From Hydractinia symbiolongicarpus (Eukaryota; Cnidaria; Hydrozoa; Anthoathecata; Hydractiniidae), in contig NC_079875.1 in assembly GCF_029227915.1 (NCBI RefSeq), forward strand, positions 310,001-374,000: a stretch of DNA of 64,000 bases. The letters are read 5' to 3'. Under the pieces are notes generated by a model. The model did no database searches, was not told where the DNA came from, and worked only from the letters and a program-made list of their open reading frames with translations. Positions 1-11,314 of the stretch are shown piece after piece. A program made the translations under genes and the position numbers. Each line of letters starts with the position of its first letter. Position 1 is the stretch's first letter.

Positions 1-609
1 TTTAAAAAATCGTTCGGGAAATGAGTTTACTCATTGGGTTCTTTCTTTGTATACTTTTGACTACACGGGCCGAGTCCGGGGTTTACGGGAAATGGCGGGT
101 TTTCGTTTGCCGGCGATTAAACTTCTTTTATTCAACGTCTCATCAAAAATGAAAACATTTTTAAAAACTACAAGTTTCATGGGCTTTAGTGGTGAAATAA
201 TAATTTAAAAAATCGTTCGGGATATGAGTTTACTCCCTGGGTACTTTTTTCGTATACTTTTGTCTTTACAGGCCGAGTCCGGGATTTACAGGAAATCGCA
301 AGTTTTCTTTTGCCCGCGATTAAACTTCTTTTATTCAGCGTCTCATCAAAAATGAAAACATTTTTGAAAACTACAAGTCTCATGCGTTTTAGTGATGAAA
401 AATTAATTTAAAAAATCGTTCTGGAAATGAGTTTACTCACAGGGTACTTTCTTTGTATACATTCGACTATACGGGACAAGCCTAGGATTTACGGGAAATC
501 GCGGGTTTTTGTTTGCCGGCGATTAAACCTCTTTCATTAAGCGTCTCATTAAAAATGAAAACATTTTGGAAAACTACAAGTCTCATTCGTTCTAGTGGTG
601 AAAAAGTAA
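1..609 (+). repeat. Partial HOR: D, C, B
   Basis: Three monomers start at 1 (D), 204 (C) and 407 (B). The same trio, with shared private variants such as CGCAAGTTTTCTTTTGCC in C and GACAAGCCTAGG in B, recurs at 1017 and 3046. The window therefore opens in the middle of a HOR unit. Confidence 0.85.
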
Positions 610-2638
610 TTTTAAAAATCGTTCAGGAAATGAGTTTACTCCCTAGGTCCTTTCTTTGTATACTTTTGACTATACGGGCCGAGTTTAGGATTTACGGGAA
701 ATCGCAGGTTTTCGTTTGCTGGCGATTAAACTTCTTTTATTCAGCGTCTCATCATAAATGAAAACAATTTTGAAAACTACAAGTCTTATGCGATTTAGTG
801 GTGAAAAGATAATTTAAAAAATCGTTCTGGAAATGAGTTTACTCACCGGGTACTTTTCTTTGCATACATTCGACTATACGGGACAAGCCCGGGATTTACG
901 GGAAATCGCGAGTTTTCGTTTGCCGGCGATTAAACCTCTTTCATTAAGCGTCTCATTAAAAATGAAAACATTTTGGAAAACTACAAGTCTCATTCGTTTT
1001 AGTGGTGAAAAAGTAATTTAAAAAATCGTTCGGGAAATGAGTTTACTCATTGGGTTCTTTCTTTGTATACTTTTGACTACACGGGCCGAGTCCGGGGTTT
1101 ACGGGAAATGGCGGGTTTTCGTTTGCCGGCGATTAAACTTCTTTTATTCAACGTCTCATCAAAAATGAAAACATTTTTAAAAACTACAAGTTTCATGGGC
1201 TTTAGTGGTGAAATAATAATTTAAAAAATCGTTCGGGATATGAGTTTACTCCCTGGGTACTTTTTTCGTATACTTTTGTCTTTACAGGCCGAGTCCGGGA
1301 TTTACAGGAAATCGCAAGTTTTCTTTTGCCCGCGATTAAACTTCTTTTATTCAGCGTCTCATCAAAAATGAAAACATTTTTGAAAACTACAAGTCTCATG
1401 CGTTTTAGTGATGAAAAATTAATTTAAAAAATCGTTCTGGAAATGAGTTTACTCACAGGGTACTTTCTTTGTATACATTCGACTATACGGGACAAGCCTA
1501 GGATTTACGGGAAATCGCGGGTTTTTGTTTGCCGGCGATTAAACCTCTTTCATTAAGCGTCTCATTAAAAATGAAAACATTTTGGAAAACTACAAGTCTC
1601 ATTCGTTCTAGTGGTGAAAAAGTAATTTTAAAAATCGTTCGGGAAATGAGTTTACTCCTGGGTTCTTTCTTTGTATACTTTTGACTATACGGGCCGAGCC
1701 CTGGGTTTACGGGAAATGGCGGGTTTTCGTTTGCCGGCGATTAAACTTCTTTTATTCAGCGTCTCATCGAAAATGAAAACATTTTTAAAAACTACAAGTC
1801 TCATGGGTTTTAGTGGTGAAATAATAATTTAAAAAATTGTTCGAGATATGAGTTTACTCCCTGGGTACTTTTTTTGTATACTTTTGTCTTTACAGGCCGA
1901 GTCCGGGATTTACAGGAAATGGCGGGTTTTCGTTTGCCGGCGATTAAACTTCTTTTATTCAGCGTCTCATCAAAAATGAAACATTTTTAAAAACTACAAG
2001 TCTCATGGGCTTTAGTGGTGAAATAATAATTTAAAAAATCGTTCGGGAAATGAGTTTACTCCCTGGGTACTTTCTTTGTATACTTTTGTCTTTACAGGCC
2101 GAGTCCAGGGTTTACGGGAAATGGCGGGTTTTCGTTTGCCGGCGATTAAACTTCTTTTATTCAGCGTCTCATCAAAAATGAAAACATTTTTAAAAACTAC
2201 AAGTCTCATGGGCTTTAGTGGTGAAATAATAATTTAAAAAATCGTTCGGTAAATGAGTTTACTCCCTGGGTACTTTCTTTGTATACTTTTGACTATACGG
2301 GCCGAGTCCAGGGTTTACGGGAAATGGCGGGTTTTCGTTTGCCGGCCATTAAACTTCTTTTATTCAGCGTCTCATCAAAAATGAAAACATTTTTAAAAAC
2401 TACAAGTCTCATGCGATTTAGTGGTGAAAAGATAATTTAAAAAATCGTTCTGGAAATGAGTTTAGTCACAGGGTACTTTCTTTGCATACATTCGACTATA
2501 CGGGACAAGCCCGGGCTTTACGGGAAATCGCGGGTTTTCGTTTGCCGGCGATTAAACCTCTTTCATTAAGCGTCTCATTAAAAATGAAAACATTTTGGAA
2601 AACTACAAGTCTCATTCGTTCTAGTGGTGAAAAAGTAA
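610..2638 (+). repeat. 10-mer HOR, copy 1 (2029 bp)
   Basis: Ten monomers in order A B D C B D C C D B. The first B (813-1016) is 204 bp because of TACTTTTCTTTG in place of TACTTTCTTTG. Its content recurs 2029 bases downstream, with matching rare variants: TTACTCACCGGG at 838 and 2867, and a B-D junction reading AATTTTAAAAATC near 1626 and 3655. Confidence 0.85.
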
Positions 2639-4464
2639 TTTAAAAAATCGTTCGGGAAATGATTTTACTCCCTAGGTCCTTTCTTTGTATACTTTTGACT
2701 ATACGGGCCGAGTTTAGGATTTACGGGAAATCGCAGGTTTTCGTTTGCTGGCGATTAAACTTCTTTTATTCAGCGTCTCATCATAAATGAAAACAATTTT
2801 GAAAACTACAAGTCTTATGCGATTTAGTGGTGAAAAGATAATTTAAAAAATCGTTCTGGAAATGAGTTTACTCACCGGGTACTTTTCTTTGCATACATTC
2901 GACTATACGGGACAAGCCCGGGATTTACGGGAAATCGCGAGTTTTCGTTTGCCGGCGATTAAACCTCTTTCATTAAGCGTCTCATTAAAAATGAAAACAT
3001 TTTGGAAAACTACAAGTCTCATTCGTTTTAGTGGTGAAAAAGTAATTTAAAAAATCGTTCGGGAAATGAGTTTACTCATTGGGTTCTTTCTTTGTATACT
3101 TTTGACTACACGGGCCGAGTCCGGGGTTTACGGGAAATGGCGGGTTTTCGTTTGCCGGCGATTAAACTTCTTTTATTCAACGTCTCATCAAAAATGAAAA
3201 CATTTTTAAAAACTACAAGTTTCATGGGCTTTAGTGGTGAAATAATAATTTAAAAAATCGTTCGGGATATGAGTTTACTCCCTGGGTACTTTTTTCGTAT
3301 ACTTTTGTCTTTACAGGCCGAGTCCGGGATTTACAGGAAATCGCAAGTTTTCTTTTGCCCGCGATTAAACTTCTTTTATTCAGCGTCTCATCAAAAATGA
3401 AAACATTTTTGAAAACTACAAGTCTCATGCGTTTTAGTGATGAAAAATTAATTTAAAAAATCGTTCTGGAAATGAGTTTACTCACAGGGTACTTTCTTTG
3501 TATACATTCGACTATACGGGACAAGCCTAGGATTTACGGGAAATCGCGGGTTTTTGTTTGCCGGCGATTAAACCTCTTTCATTAAGCGTCTCATTAAAAA
3601 TGAAAACATTTTGGAAAACTACAAGTCTCATTCGTTCTAGTGGTGAAAAAGTAATTTTAAAAATCGTTCGGGAAATGAGTTTACTCCTGGGTTCTTTCTT
3701 TGTATACTTTTGACTATACGGGCCGAGCCCTGGGTTTACGGGAAATGGCGGGTTTTCGTTTGCCGGCGATTAAACTTCTTTTATTCAGCGTCTCATCGAA
3801 AATGAAAACATTTTTAAAAACTACAAGTCTCATGGGTTTTAGTGGTGAAATAATAATTTAAAAAATTGTTCGAGATATGAGTTTACTCCCTGGGTACTTT
3901 TTTTGTATACTTTTGTCTTTACAGGCCGAGTCCGGGATTTACAGGAAATGGCGGGTTTTCGTTTGCCGGCGATTAAACTTCTTTTATTCAGCGTCTCATC
4001 AAAAATGAAACATTTTTAAAAACTACAAGTCTCATGGGCTTTAGTGGTGAAATAATAATTTAAAAAATCGTTCGGGAAATGAGTTTACTCCCTGGGTACT
4101 TTCTTTGTATACTTTTGTCTTTACAGGCCGAGTCCAGGGTTTACGGGAAATGGCGGGTTTTCGTTTGCCGGCGATTAAACTTCTTTTATTCAGCGTCTCA
4201 TCAAAAATGAAAACATTTTTAAAAACTACAAGTCTCATGCGATTTAGTGGTGAAAAGATAATTTAAAAAATCGTTTTGGAAATGAGTTTAGTCACAGGGT
4301 ACTTTCTTTGCATACATTCGACTATACGGGACAAGCCCGGGATTTACGGGAAATCGCGGGTTTTCGTTTGCCGGCGATTAAACCTCTTTCATTAAGCGTC
4401 TCATTAAAAATTAAAACATTTTGGAAAACTACAAGTCTCATTCGTTCTAGTGTTGAAAAAGTAA
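2639..4464 (+). repeat. 10-mer HOR, copy 2, reduced to 9 monomers
   Basis: This matches copy 1 at offset 2029 up to about 4238. The monomer there then finishes with CATGCGATTTAGTGG, the ending carried in copy 1 by the following D monomer (near 2409), instead of CATGGGCTTTAGTGG. The next monomer is the B with TTTAGTCACAGG, as at 2437 in copy 1. The simplest reading is loss of exactly one monomer by exchange inside the repeat. Confidence 0.8.
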
Positions 4465-4668
4465 TTTAAAAAATCGTTCGGGAAATGAGTTTACTCACAG
4501 GGTACTTTTCTTTGCATACATTCGACTATACGGGACAAGCCCGGGATTTACGGGAAATGGCGGGTTTTCGTTTGCCGGCGATTAAACTTCTTTTATTCAG
4601 CGTCTCATCAAAAATGAAAACATTTTTAAAAACTACAAGTTTCATGGGCTTTAGTGGTGAAATAATAA
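4465..4668 (+). repeat. Hybrid B/D monomer (unequal-exchange junction)
   Basis: The left part reads as B (ACTCACAGGG, the 204-bp TACTTTTCTTTGC form, GACAAGCCCGGG). From about 4555 it becomes D (AAATGGCGGG, CTTCTTTTATTCAGCG). The left part matches 5682 onward at offset 1217; the right part matches D at 5886 onward at offset 1420. The two offsets differ by exactly 203, one monomer. Confidence 0.85.
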
Positions 4669-5885
4669 TTTAAAAAATCGTTCGGGATATGAGTTTACTC
4701 CCTGGGTACTTTTTTCGTATACTTTTGTCTTTACAGGCCGAGTCCGGGATTTACAGGAAATCGCAAGTTTTCTTTTGCCCGCGATTAAACTTCTTTTATT
4801 CAGCGTCTCATCAAAAATGAAAACATTTTTGAAAACTACAAGTCTCATGCGTTTTAGTGATGAAAACTTAATTTAAAAAATCGTTCTGGAAATGAGTTTA
4901 CTCACAGGGTACTTTCTTTGTATACATTCGACTATACGGGACAAGCCTAGGATTTACGGGAAATCGCGGGTTTTCGTTTGCCGGCGATTAAACCTCTTTC
5001 ATTAAGCGTCTCATTAAAAATGAAAACATTTTGGAAAACTACAAGTCTCATTCGTTCTAGTGGTGAAAAAGTAATTTTAAAAATCGTTCGGGAAATGAGT
5101 TTACTCCTGGGTTCTTTCTTTGTATACTTTTGACTATACGGGCCGAGCCCTGGGTTTACGGGAAATGGCGGGTTTTCGTTTGCCGGCGATTAAACTTCTT
5201 TTATTCAGCGTCTCATCAAAAATGAAAACATTTTTAAAAACTACAAGTCTCATGGGTTTTAGTGGTGAAATAATAATTTAAAAAATCGTTCGGGATATGA
5301 GTTTACTCCCTGGGTACTTTTTTTGTATACTTTTGTCTTTACAGGCCGAGTCCGGGATTTACAGGAAATCGCAGGTTTTCGTTTGCCGGCGATTAAACTT
5401 CTTTTATTCAGCGTCTCATCAAAAATGAAACATTTTTAAAAACTACAAGTCTCATGGGCTTTAGTGGTGAAATAATAATTTAAAAAATCGTTCGGGAAAT
5501 GAGTTTACTCCCTGGGTACTTTCTTTGTATACTTTTGTCTTTACAGGCCGAGTCCAGGGTTTACGGGAAATGGCGGGTTTTCGTTTGCCGGCGATTAAAC
5601 TTCTTTTATTCAGCGTCTCATCAAAAATGAAAACATTTTTAAAAACTACAAGTCTTATGCGATTTAGTGGTGAAAAGATAATTTAAAAAATCGTTCTGGA
5701 AATGAGTTTACTCACAGGGTACTTTTCTTTGCATACATTCGACTATACGGGACAAGCCCGGGATTTACGGGAAATCGCGAGTTTTCGTTTGCCGGCGATT
5801 AAACCTCTTTCATTAAGCGTCTCATTAAAAATGAAAACATTTTGGAAAACTACAAGTCTCATTCGTTTTAGTGGTGAAAAAGTAA
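4465..5885 (+). repeat. 7-mer HOR, copy 1 (1421 bp)
   Basis: Order B/D hybrid, C, B, D, C, C/A-like, B. From 4560 onward it matches 5980 onward at a constant offset of 1420. The sixth monomer ends AGTCTTATGCGATTTAGTGG as the A monomers at 610 and 2639 do, indicating a second hybrid join just before the 204-bp B at 5682. Confidence 0.82.
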
Positions 5886-7304
5886 TTTAAAAAATCGTTC
5901 GGGAAATGAGTTTACTCATTGGGTTCTTTCTTTGTATACTTTTGACTATACGGGCCGAGTCCGGGGTTTACGGGAAATGGCGGGTTTTCGTTTGCCGGCG
6001 ATTAAACTTCTTTTATTCAGCGTCTCATCAAAAATGAAAACATTTTTAAAAACTACAAGTTTCATGGGCTTTAGTGGTGAAATAATAATTTAAAAAATCG
6101 TTCGGGATATGAGTTTACTCCCTGGGTACTTTTTTCGTATACTTTTGTCTTTACAGGCCGAGTCCGGGATTTACAGGAAATCGCAAGTTTTCTTTTGCCC
6201 GCGATTAAACTTCTTTTATTCAGCGTCTCATCAAAAATGAAAACATTTTTGAAAACTACAAGTCTCATGCGTTTTAGTGATGAAAACTTAATTTAAAAAA
6301 TCGTTCTGGAAATGAGTTTACTCACAGGGTACTTTCTTTGTATACATTCGACTATACGGGACAAGCCTAGGATTTACGGGAAATCGCGGGTTTTCGTTTG
6401 CCGGCGATTAAACCTCTTTCATTAAGCGTCTCATTAAAAATGAAAACATTTTGGAAAACTACAAGTCTCATTCGTTCTAGTGGTGAAAAAGTAATTTTAA
6501 AAATCGTTCGGGAAATGAGTTTACTCCTGGGTTCTTTCTTTGTATACTTTTGACTATACGGGCCGAGCCCTGGGTTTACGGGAAATGGCGGGTTTTCGTT
6601 TGCCGGCGATTAAACTTCTTTTATTCAGCGTCTCATCAAAAATGAAAACATTTTTAAAAACTACAAGTCTCATGGGTTTTAGTGGTGAAATAATAATTTA
6701 AAAAATCGTTCGGGATATGAGTTTACTCCCTGGGTACTTTTTTTGTATACTTTTGTCTTTACAGGCCGAGTCCGGGATTTACAGGAAATCGCAGGTTTTC
6801 GTTTGCCGGCGATTAAACTTCTTTTATTCAGCGTCTCATCAAAAATGAAACATTTTTAAAAACTACAAGTCTCATGGGCTTTAGTGGTGAAATAATAATT
6901 TAAAAAATCGTTCGGGAAATGAGTTTACTCCCTGGGTACTTTCTTTGTATACTTTTGTCTTTACAGGCCGAGTCCAGGGTTTACGGGAAATGGCGGGTTT
7001 TCGTTTGCCGGCGATTAAACTTCTTTTATTCAGCGTCTCATCAAAAATGAAAACATTTTTAAAAACTACAAGTCTCATGCGATTTAGTGGTGAAAAGATA
7101 ATTTAAAAAATCGTTCTGGAAATGAGTTTAGTCACGGGGTACTTTCTTTGCATACATTCGACTATACGGGACAAGCCCGGGATTTACGGGAAATCGCGGG
7201 TTTTCGTTTGCCGGCGATTAAACCTCTTTCATTAAGCGTCTCATTAAAAATGAAAACATTTTGGAAAACTACAAGTTTCATTCGTTCTAGTGGTGAAAAA
7301 GTAA
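5886..7304 (+). repeat. 7-mer HOR, copy 2
   Basis: Order D C B D C C B. It shares with the preceding unit the C variant CGCAAGTTTTCTTTTGCC, the join GATGAAAACTTAATTT (4860 and 6280) and the one-base-short AATGAAACATTTTT. The last B has TTTAGTCACGGG and differs from its counterpart at 5682. Confidence 0.82.
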
Positions 7305-7507
7305 TTTAAAAAATCGTTCGGGAAATGAGTTTACTCCCTAGGTTCTTTCTTTGTATACTTTTGACTATACGGGCCGAGTCTGGGATTTACGGGAAATCGC
7401 AGGTTTTCGTTTGCTGGCGATTAAACTTCTTTTATTCAGCGTCTCATCATAAATAAAAACAATTTTGAAAACTACAAGTCTAATGCGATTTAGTGGTGAA
7501 AAGATAA
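7305..7507 (+). repeat. Single A-family spacer monomer
   Basis: A monomer with CCCTAGGTTC and TTGCTGGCG, and CATAAATAAAAACAATTTTG, resembling the A monomers at 610 and 2639. It links the 7-mer zone to the next duplicated block. Confidence 0.75.
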
Positions 7508-8790
7508 TTTAAAAAATCGTTCTGGAAATGAGTTTACTCACAGGGTACTTTCTTTGCATACATTCGACTATACGGGACAAGCCCGGGATTTACGGGAAAT
7601 CGAGGGTTTTCGTTTGCCGGCCATTAAACCTCTTTCATTAAGCGTCTCATTAAAAATGAAAACATTTTGGAAAACTACAAGTCTCATTCGTTCTAGTGGT
7701 GAAAAAGTAATTTAAAAAATCGTTCGGGAAATGAGTTTACTCATTGGGTTCTTTCTTTGTATACTTTTGACTATACGGGCCGAGTCCGGGGTTTACGGGA
7801 AATGGCGGGTTTTCGTTTGCCGGCGATTAAACTTCTTTTATTCAGCGTCTCATCAAAAATGAAAACATTTTTAAAAACTACAAGTCTCATGGGCTTTAGT
7901 GGTGAAATAATAATTTAAAAAATCGTTCGGGATATGAGTTTACTCCCTGGGTACTTTTTTTGTATACTTTTGTCTTTACAGGCCGAGTCCGGGATTTACA
8001 GGAAAGCGCAGGTTTTCGTTTGCCGGCGATTAAACTTCTTTAATTCAGCGTCTCATCAAAAATGAAAACATTTTTGAAAACTACAAGTCTCATGGGCCTT
8101 AGTGGTGAAATAATAATTTAAAAAATCGTTCGGAAATGAGTTTACTCCCTGGGTACTTTCTTTGTATACTTTTGACTATACGGGCCGAGTCCGGGATTTA
8201 CAGGAAATCGCAGGTTTTCGTTTGCCGGCGATTAAACTTCTTTCATTCAGCGACTCATCAAAAATGAAAACATTTTTGAAAACTACAAGTCTCATGCGAT
8301 TTAGTGGTGAAAAGATAATTTAAAAAATCGTTCTGGAAATGAGTTTACTCACAGGGTACTTTCTTTGTATACATTCGACTATACGGGACAAGCCCGGGAT
8401 TTACGGGAAATCGCGGGTTTTCGTTTGCCGGCGATTAAACCTCTTTCATTAAGCGTCTCATTAAAAATGAAAACATTTTGGAAAACTACAAGTCTCATTC
8501 GTTCTAGTGGTGAAAAAGTAATTTTAAAAATCGTTCGGGAAATGAGTTTACTCCCTGGGTTCTTTCTTTGTATACTTTTGACTATACGGGTCGAGTCAGG
8601 GGTTTACGGGAAATGGCGGGTTTTCGTTTGCCGGCGATTAAACTTCTTTTATTCAGCGTCTCATCAAAAAGGAAAACATTTTTAAAAACTACAAGTCTCA
8701 TGGGCTTTAGTGGTGAAATAATAATTTAAAAAATCGTTCGGGATATAAGTTTACTCCCTGGGTACTTTTTTTGTATACTTTTGTGTTTAC
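7508..8790 (+). repeat. Spaced duplication, left copy
   Basis: Order B D C A B D, then part of C. It matches 9942-11225 at offset 2434-2435 (12 monomers). Shared private variants include TCTTTAATTCAGCG in C, TTTCATTCAGCGACTC in A, ATCAAAAAGGAAAAC in D (8663 and 11098) and GGGATATAAGTTTAC in C (8750 and 11176). Confidence 0.82.
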
Positions 8791-9941
8791 AGGCCGAGTC
8801 CGGGATTTACAGGAAATCGCAGGTTTTCTTTTGCCGGCGATTAAACTTCTTTTATTCAGCGTCTCATCAAAAATGAAAACATTTTTAAAAACTACAAGTC
8901 TCATGGGCTTTAGTGGTGAAATAATAATTTAAAAAATCGTTCGGGATATGAGTTTACTCCCTGGGTACTTTTTTTGTATACTTTTGTCTTTACAGGCCGA
9001 GTCCGGGATTTACAGGAAATCGCAGGTTTTCGTTTGCCGGCGATTAAACTTCTTTTATTCAGCGTCTCATCAAAAATGAAAACATTTTTAAAAACTACAA
9101 GTCTCATGGGCCTTAATGGTGAAATAATAATTTAAAAAATCGTTCGGGAAATGTGTTTAGTCCCTGGGTACTTTCTTTGTATACTTTTGACTATACGGGC
9201 CGAGTCCGGGACTTACAGGAAATCGCAGGTTTTCGTTTGCCGGCGATTAAACTTCTTTTATTCAGCGTCTCATCAAAAATGAAAACATTTTTGAAAACTA
9301 CAAGTCTCATGCGTTTTAGTGGTGAAAAAATAATTTAAAAAATCGTTCGGGAAATGAGTTTACTCCCTGGGTACTTTCTTTGTATACTTTTGACTATACG
9401 GGACGAATCCGGAGTTTACGGGAAATGACGGGTTTTTGTTTGCCGGCGATTAAACTTCTTTTATTCAGCGTCTCATCAAAAATGAAAACATTTTTGAAAT
9501 CTACAAGTCTCATGCGATTTAGTGGTGAAAAGATATATTAAAAAATAGATCTGGAAATGAGTTTACTCCCTGGGTTCTTTTTTGTATACATTCGACTATA
9601 CGGGACAAGCCCGGGATTTACGGGAAATCGCGGGTTTTCGTTTGCCGGCGATTAAACTTCTTTTATTCAGCGTCTCATCAAAAATGAAAACATTTTTAAA
9701 AACTACAAGTCTCATGGGCTTTAGTGGTGAAATAATAATTTAAAAAATCGTTCGGGATATGAGTTTTATCCCTGGGTACTTTTTTTGTATACTTTTGTCT
9801 TTACAGGCCGAGTCCGGGATTTACAGGAAATCGCAGGTTTTCTTTTGCCGGCGATTAAACTTCTTTTATTCAGCGTCTCATCAAAAATGAAAACATTTTT
9901 AAAAACTACAAGTCTCATGGGCTTTAGTGGTGAAAAGATAA
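8791..9941 (+). repeat. Intervening A-family monomers with one A/B mosaic
   Basis: Remainder of one C, then C (8928), A (9131, ATGTGTTTAGTCCC), A/D-like (9334, GGACGAATCCGGAG), an A/B/A mosaic of 202 bp at 9537-9738 and one C. The mosaic begins AAAAATAGATCTGG, takes A sequence at ACTCCCTGGGTTC, B sequence at CATTCGACTATACGGGACAAG, and A again at CTTCTTTTATTCAG. This segment separates the two copies of the 12-mer-spaced duplication. Confidence 0.75.
8928..9130 (+). repeat. Exemplar monomer, C subtype of A family
   Basis: Representative C monomer: GGATATGAG near the start, then TGTCTTTACAGGCCGAG and GATTTACAGGAAATCGCAGG. In the left part of the window C has seven T in TACTTTTTTTGTATAC and is 203 bp. 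From about 33 kb rightward C usually has six T there and is 202 bp, which makes HOR periods fall one or two bases short of a multiple of 203. Confidence 0.9.
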
Positions 9942-10144
9942 TTTAAAAAATCGTTCTGGAAATGAGTTTACTCACAGGGTACTTTCTTTGTATACATTCG
10001 ACTATACGGGACAAGCCCGGGATTTACGGGAAATCGCGGGTTTTCGTTTGCCGGCGATTAAACCTCTTTCATTAAGCGTCTCATTAAAAATGAAAACATT
10101 TTGGAAAACTACAAGTCTCATTCGTTCTAGTGGTGAAAAAGTAA

Positions 10145-10347
10145 TTTAAAAAATCGTTCGGGAAATGAGTTTACTCATTGGGTTCTTTCTTTGTATACTT
10201 TTGACTATACGGGCCGAGTCCGGGGTTTACGGGAAATGGCGGGTTTTCGTTTGCCGGCGATTAAACTTCTTTTATTCAGCGTCTCATCAAAAATGAAAAC
10301 ATTTTTAAAAACTACAAGTCTCATGGGCTTTAGTGGTGAAATAATAA
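10145..10347 (+). repeat. Exemplar monomer, D subtype of A family
   Basis: Representative D monomer, marked by GGTTTACGGGAAATGGCGGG and CATTTTTAAAAACTAC. Left-hand D copies often read ACTCATTGGGTTC. Right-hand copies, from about 31 kb, read GTTTACGTGAAATGGCGGG and often TTCAGAGTCTC in place of TTCAGCGTCTC. Confidence 0.88.
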
Positions 10348-10753
10348 TTTAAAAAATCGTTCGGGATATGAGTTTACTCCCTGGGTACTTTTTTTGTATA
10401 CTTTTGTCTTTACAGGCCGAGTCCGGGATTTACAGGAAATCGCAGGTTTTCGTTTGCCGGCGATTAAACTTCTTTAATTCAGCGTCTCATCAAAAATGAA
10501 AACATTTTTGAAAACTACAAGTCTCATGGGCCTTAGTGGTGAAATAATAATTTAAAAAATCGTTCGGGAAATGAGTTTACTCCCTGGGTACTTTCTTTGT
10601 ATACTTTTGACTATACGGGCCGAGTCCGGGATTTACAGGAAATCGCAGGTTTTCGTTTGCCGGCGATTAAACTTCTTTCATTCAGCGACTCATCAAAAAT
10701 GAAAAGATTTTTGAAAACTACAAGTCTCATGCGATTTAGTGGTGAAAAGATAA

Positions 10754-10956
10754 TTTAAAAAATCGTTCTGGAAATGAGTTTACTCACAGGGTACTTTCTT
10801 TGTATACATTCGACTATACGGGACAAGCCCGGGATTTACGGGAAATCGCGGGTTTTCGTTTGCCGGCGATTAAACCTCTTTCATTAAGCGTCTCATTAAA
10901 AATGAAAACATTTTGGAAAACTACAAGTCTCATTCGTTCTAGTGGTGAAAAAGTAA
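10754..10956 (+). repeat. Exemplar monomer, B family
   Basis: Representative 203-bp B monomer. Diagnostic segments in order: TTCTGGAAATGAG, ACTCACAGGGTAC, ATACATTCGACTATACGG, GACAAGCCCGGG, CCTCTTTCATTAAGCG, TCTCATTAAAAATG, CATTCGTTCTAG. It differs from A monomers at many linked positions along its full length, so B is an old separate lineage and not a point variant. B monomers are dispersed among A-type monomers, commonly one in every two to four repeats. Left of about 15.1 kb they end GGTGAAAAAGTAATTTA; right of it they usually end GGTGCAGAAATAATTTG. Confidence 0.95.
10820..10852 (+). other. Four phased GGG runs in a B monomer, example copy
   Basis: GGG occurs at 10820, 10831, 10840 and 10850, separated by 8, 6 and 7 bases. 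The spacing is near one helical turn. It formally allows a long-loop G-quadruplex, probably a weak one. Many A-type monomers with GCAGG lack the fourth run. Confidence 0.55.
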
Positions 10957-11159
10957 TTTTAAAAATCGTTCGGGAAATGAGTTTACTCCCTGGGTTCTTT
11001 CTTTGTATACTTTTGACTATACGGGCCGAGTCCGGGGTTTACGGGAAATGGCGGGTTTTCGTTTGCCGGCGATTAAACTTCTTTTATTCAGCGTCTCATC
11101 AAAAAGGAAAACATTTTTAAAAACTACAAGTCTCATGGGCTTTAGTGGTGAAATAATAA

Positions 11160-11314
11160 TTTAAAAAATCGTTCGGGATATAAGTTTACTCCCTGGGTAC
11201 TTTTTTTGTATACTTTTGTGTTTACGATTAAACTTCTTTTATTCAGCGTTTCATCAAAAATAAAAACATTTTTGAAAACCACAAGTCTCATGCGTTTTAG
11301 TGGTGAAAAAGTAA
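11160..11314 (+). repeat. Truncated C monomer (155 bp, 48-bp internal deletion)
   Basis: Sequence runs from GTGTTTAC directly into GATTAAACTTC, so the GC-rich block from AGGCCGAG to TTTGCCGGC is missing. Both flanks are normal satellite. Start-to-start distance is 155 in place of 203. Confidence 0.92.

Larger units (their letters stand above)
9942..11225 (+). repeat. Spaced duplication, right copy
   Basis: This is the second copy of the 7508-8790 block. Similarity runs through the C monomer up to TACTTTTGTGTTTAC, exactly where the truncated monomer at 11160 loses 48 bp, so the deletion occurred after, or at the end of, this duplication. Confidence 0.82.

Noticed and set aside
8365-8685. 106-codon open frame, repeated at 10800-11120
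   Set aside because: It runs through a monomer boundary only because that join reads AATTTTAAAAATC, which removes the usual in-frame stop, and it exists twice because the block is duplicated at offset 2435. No gene features are present.
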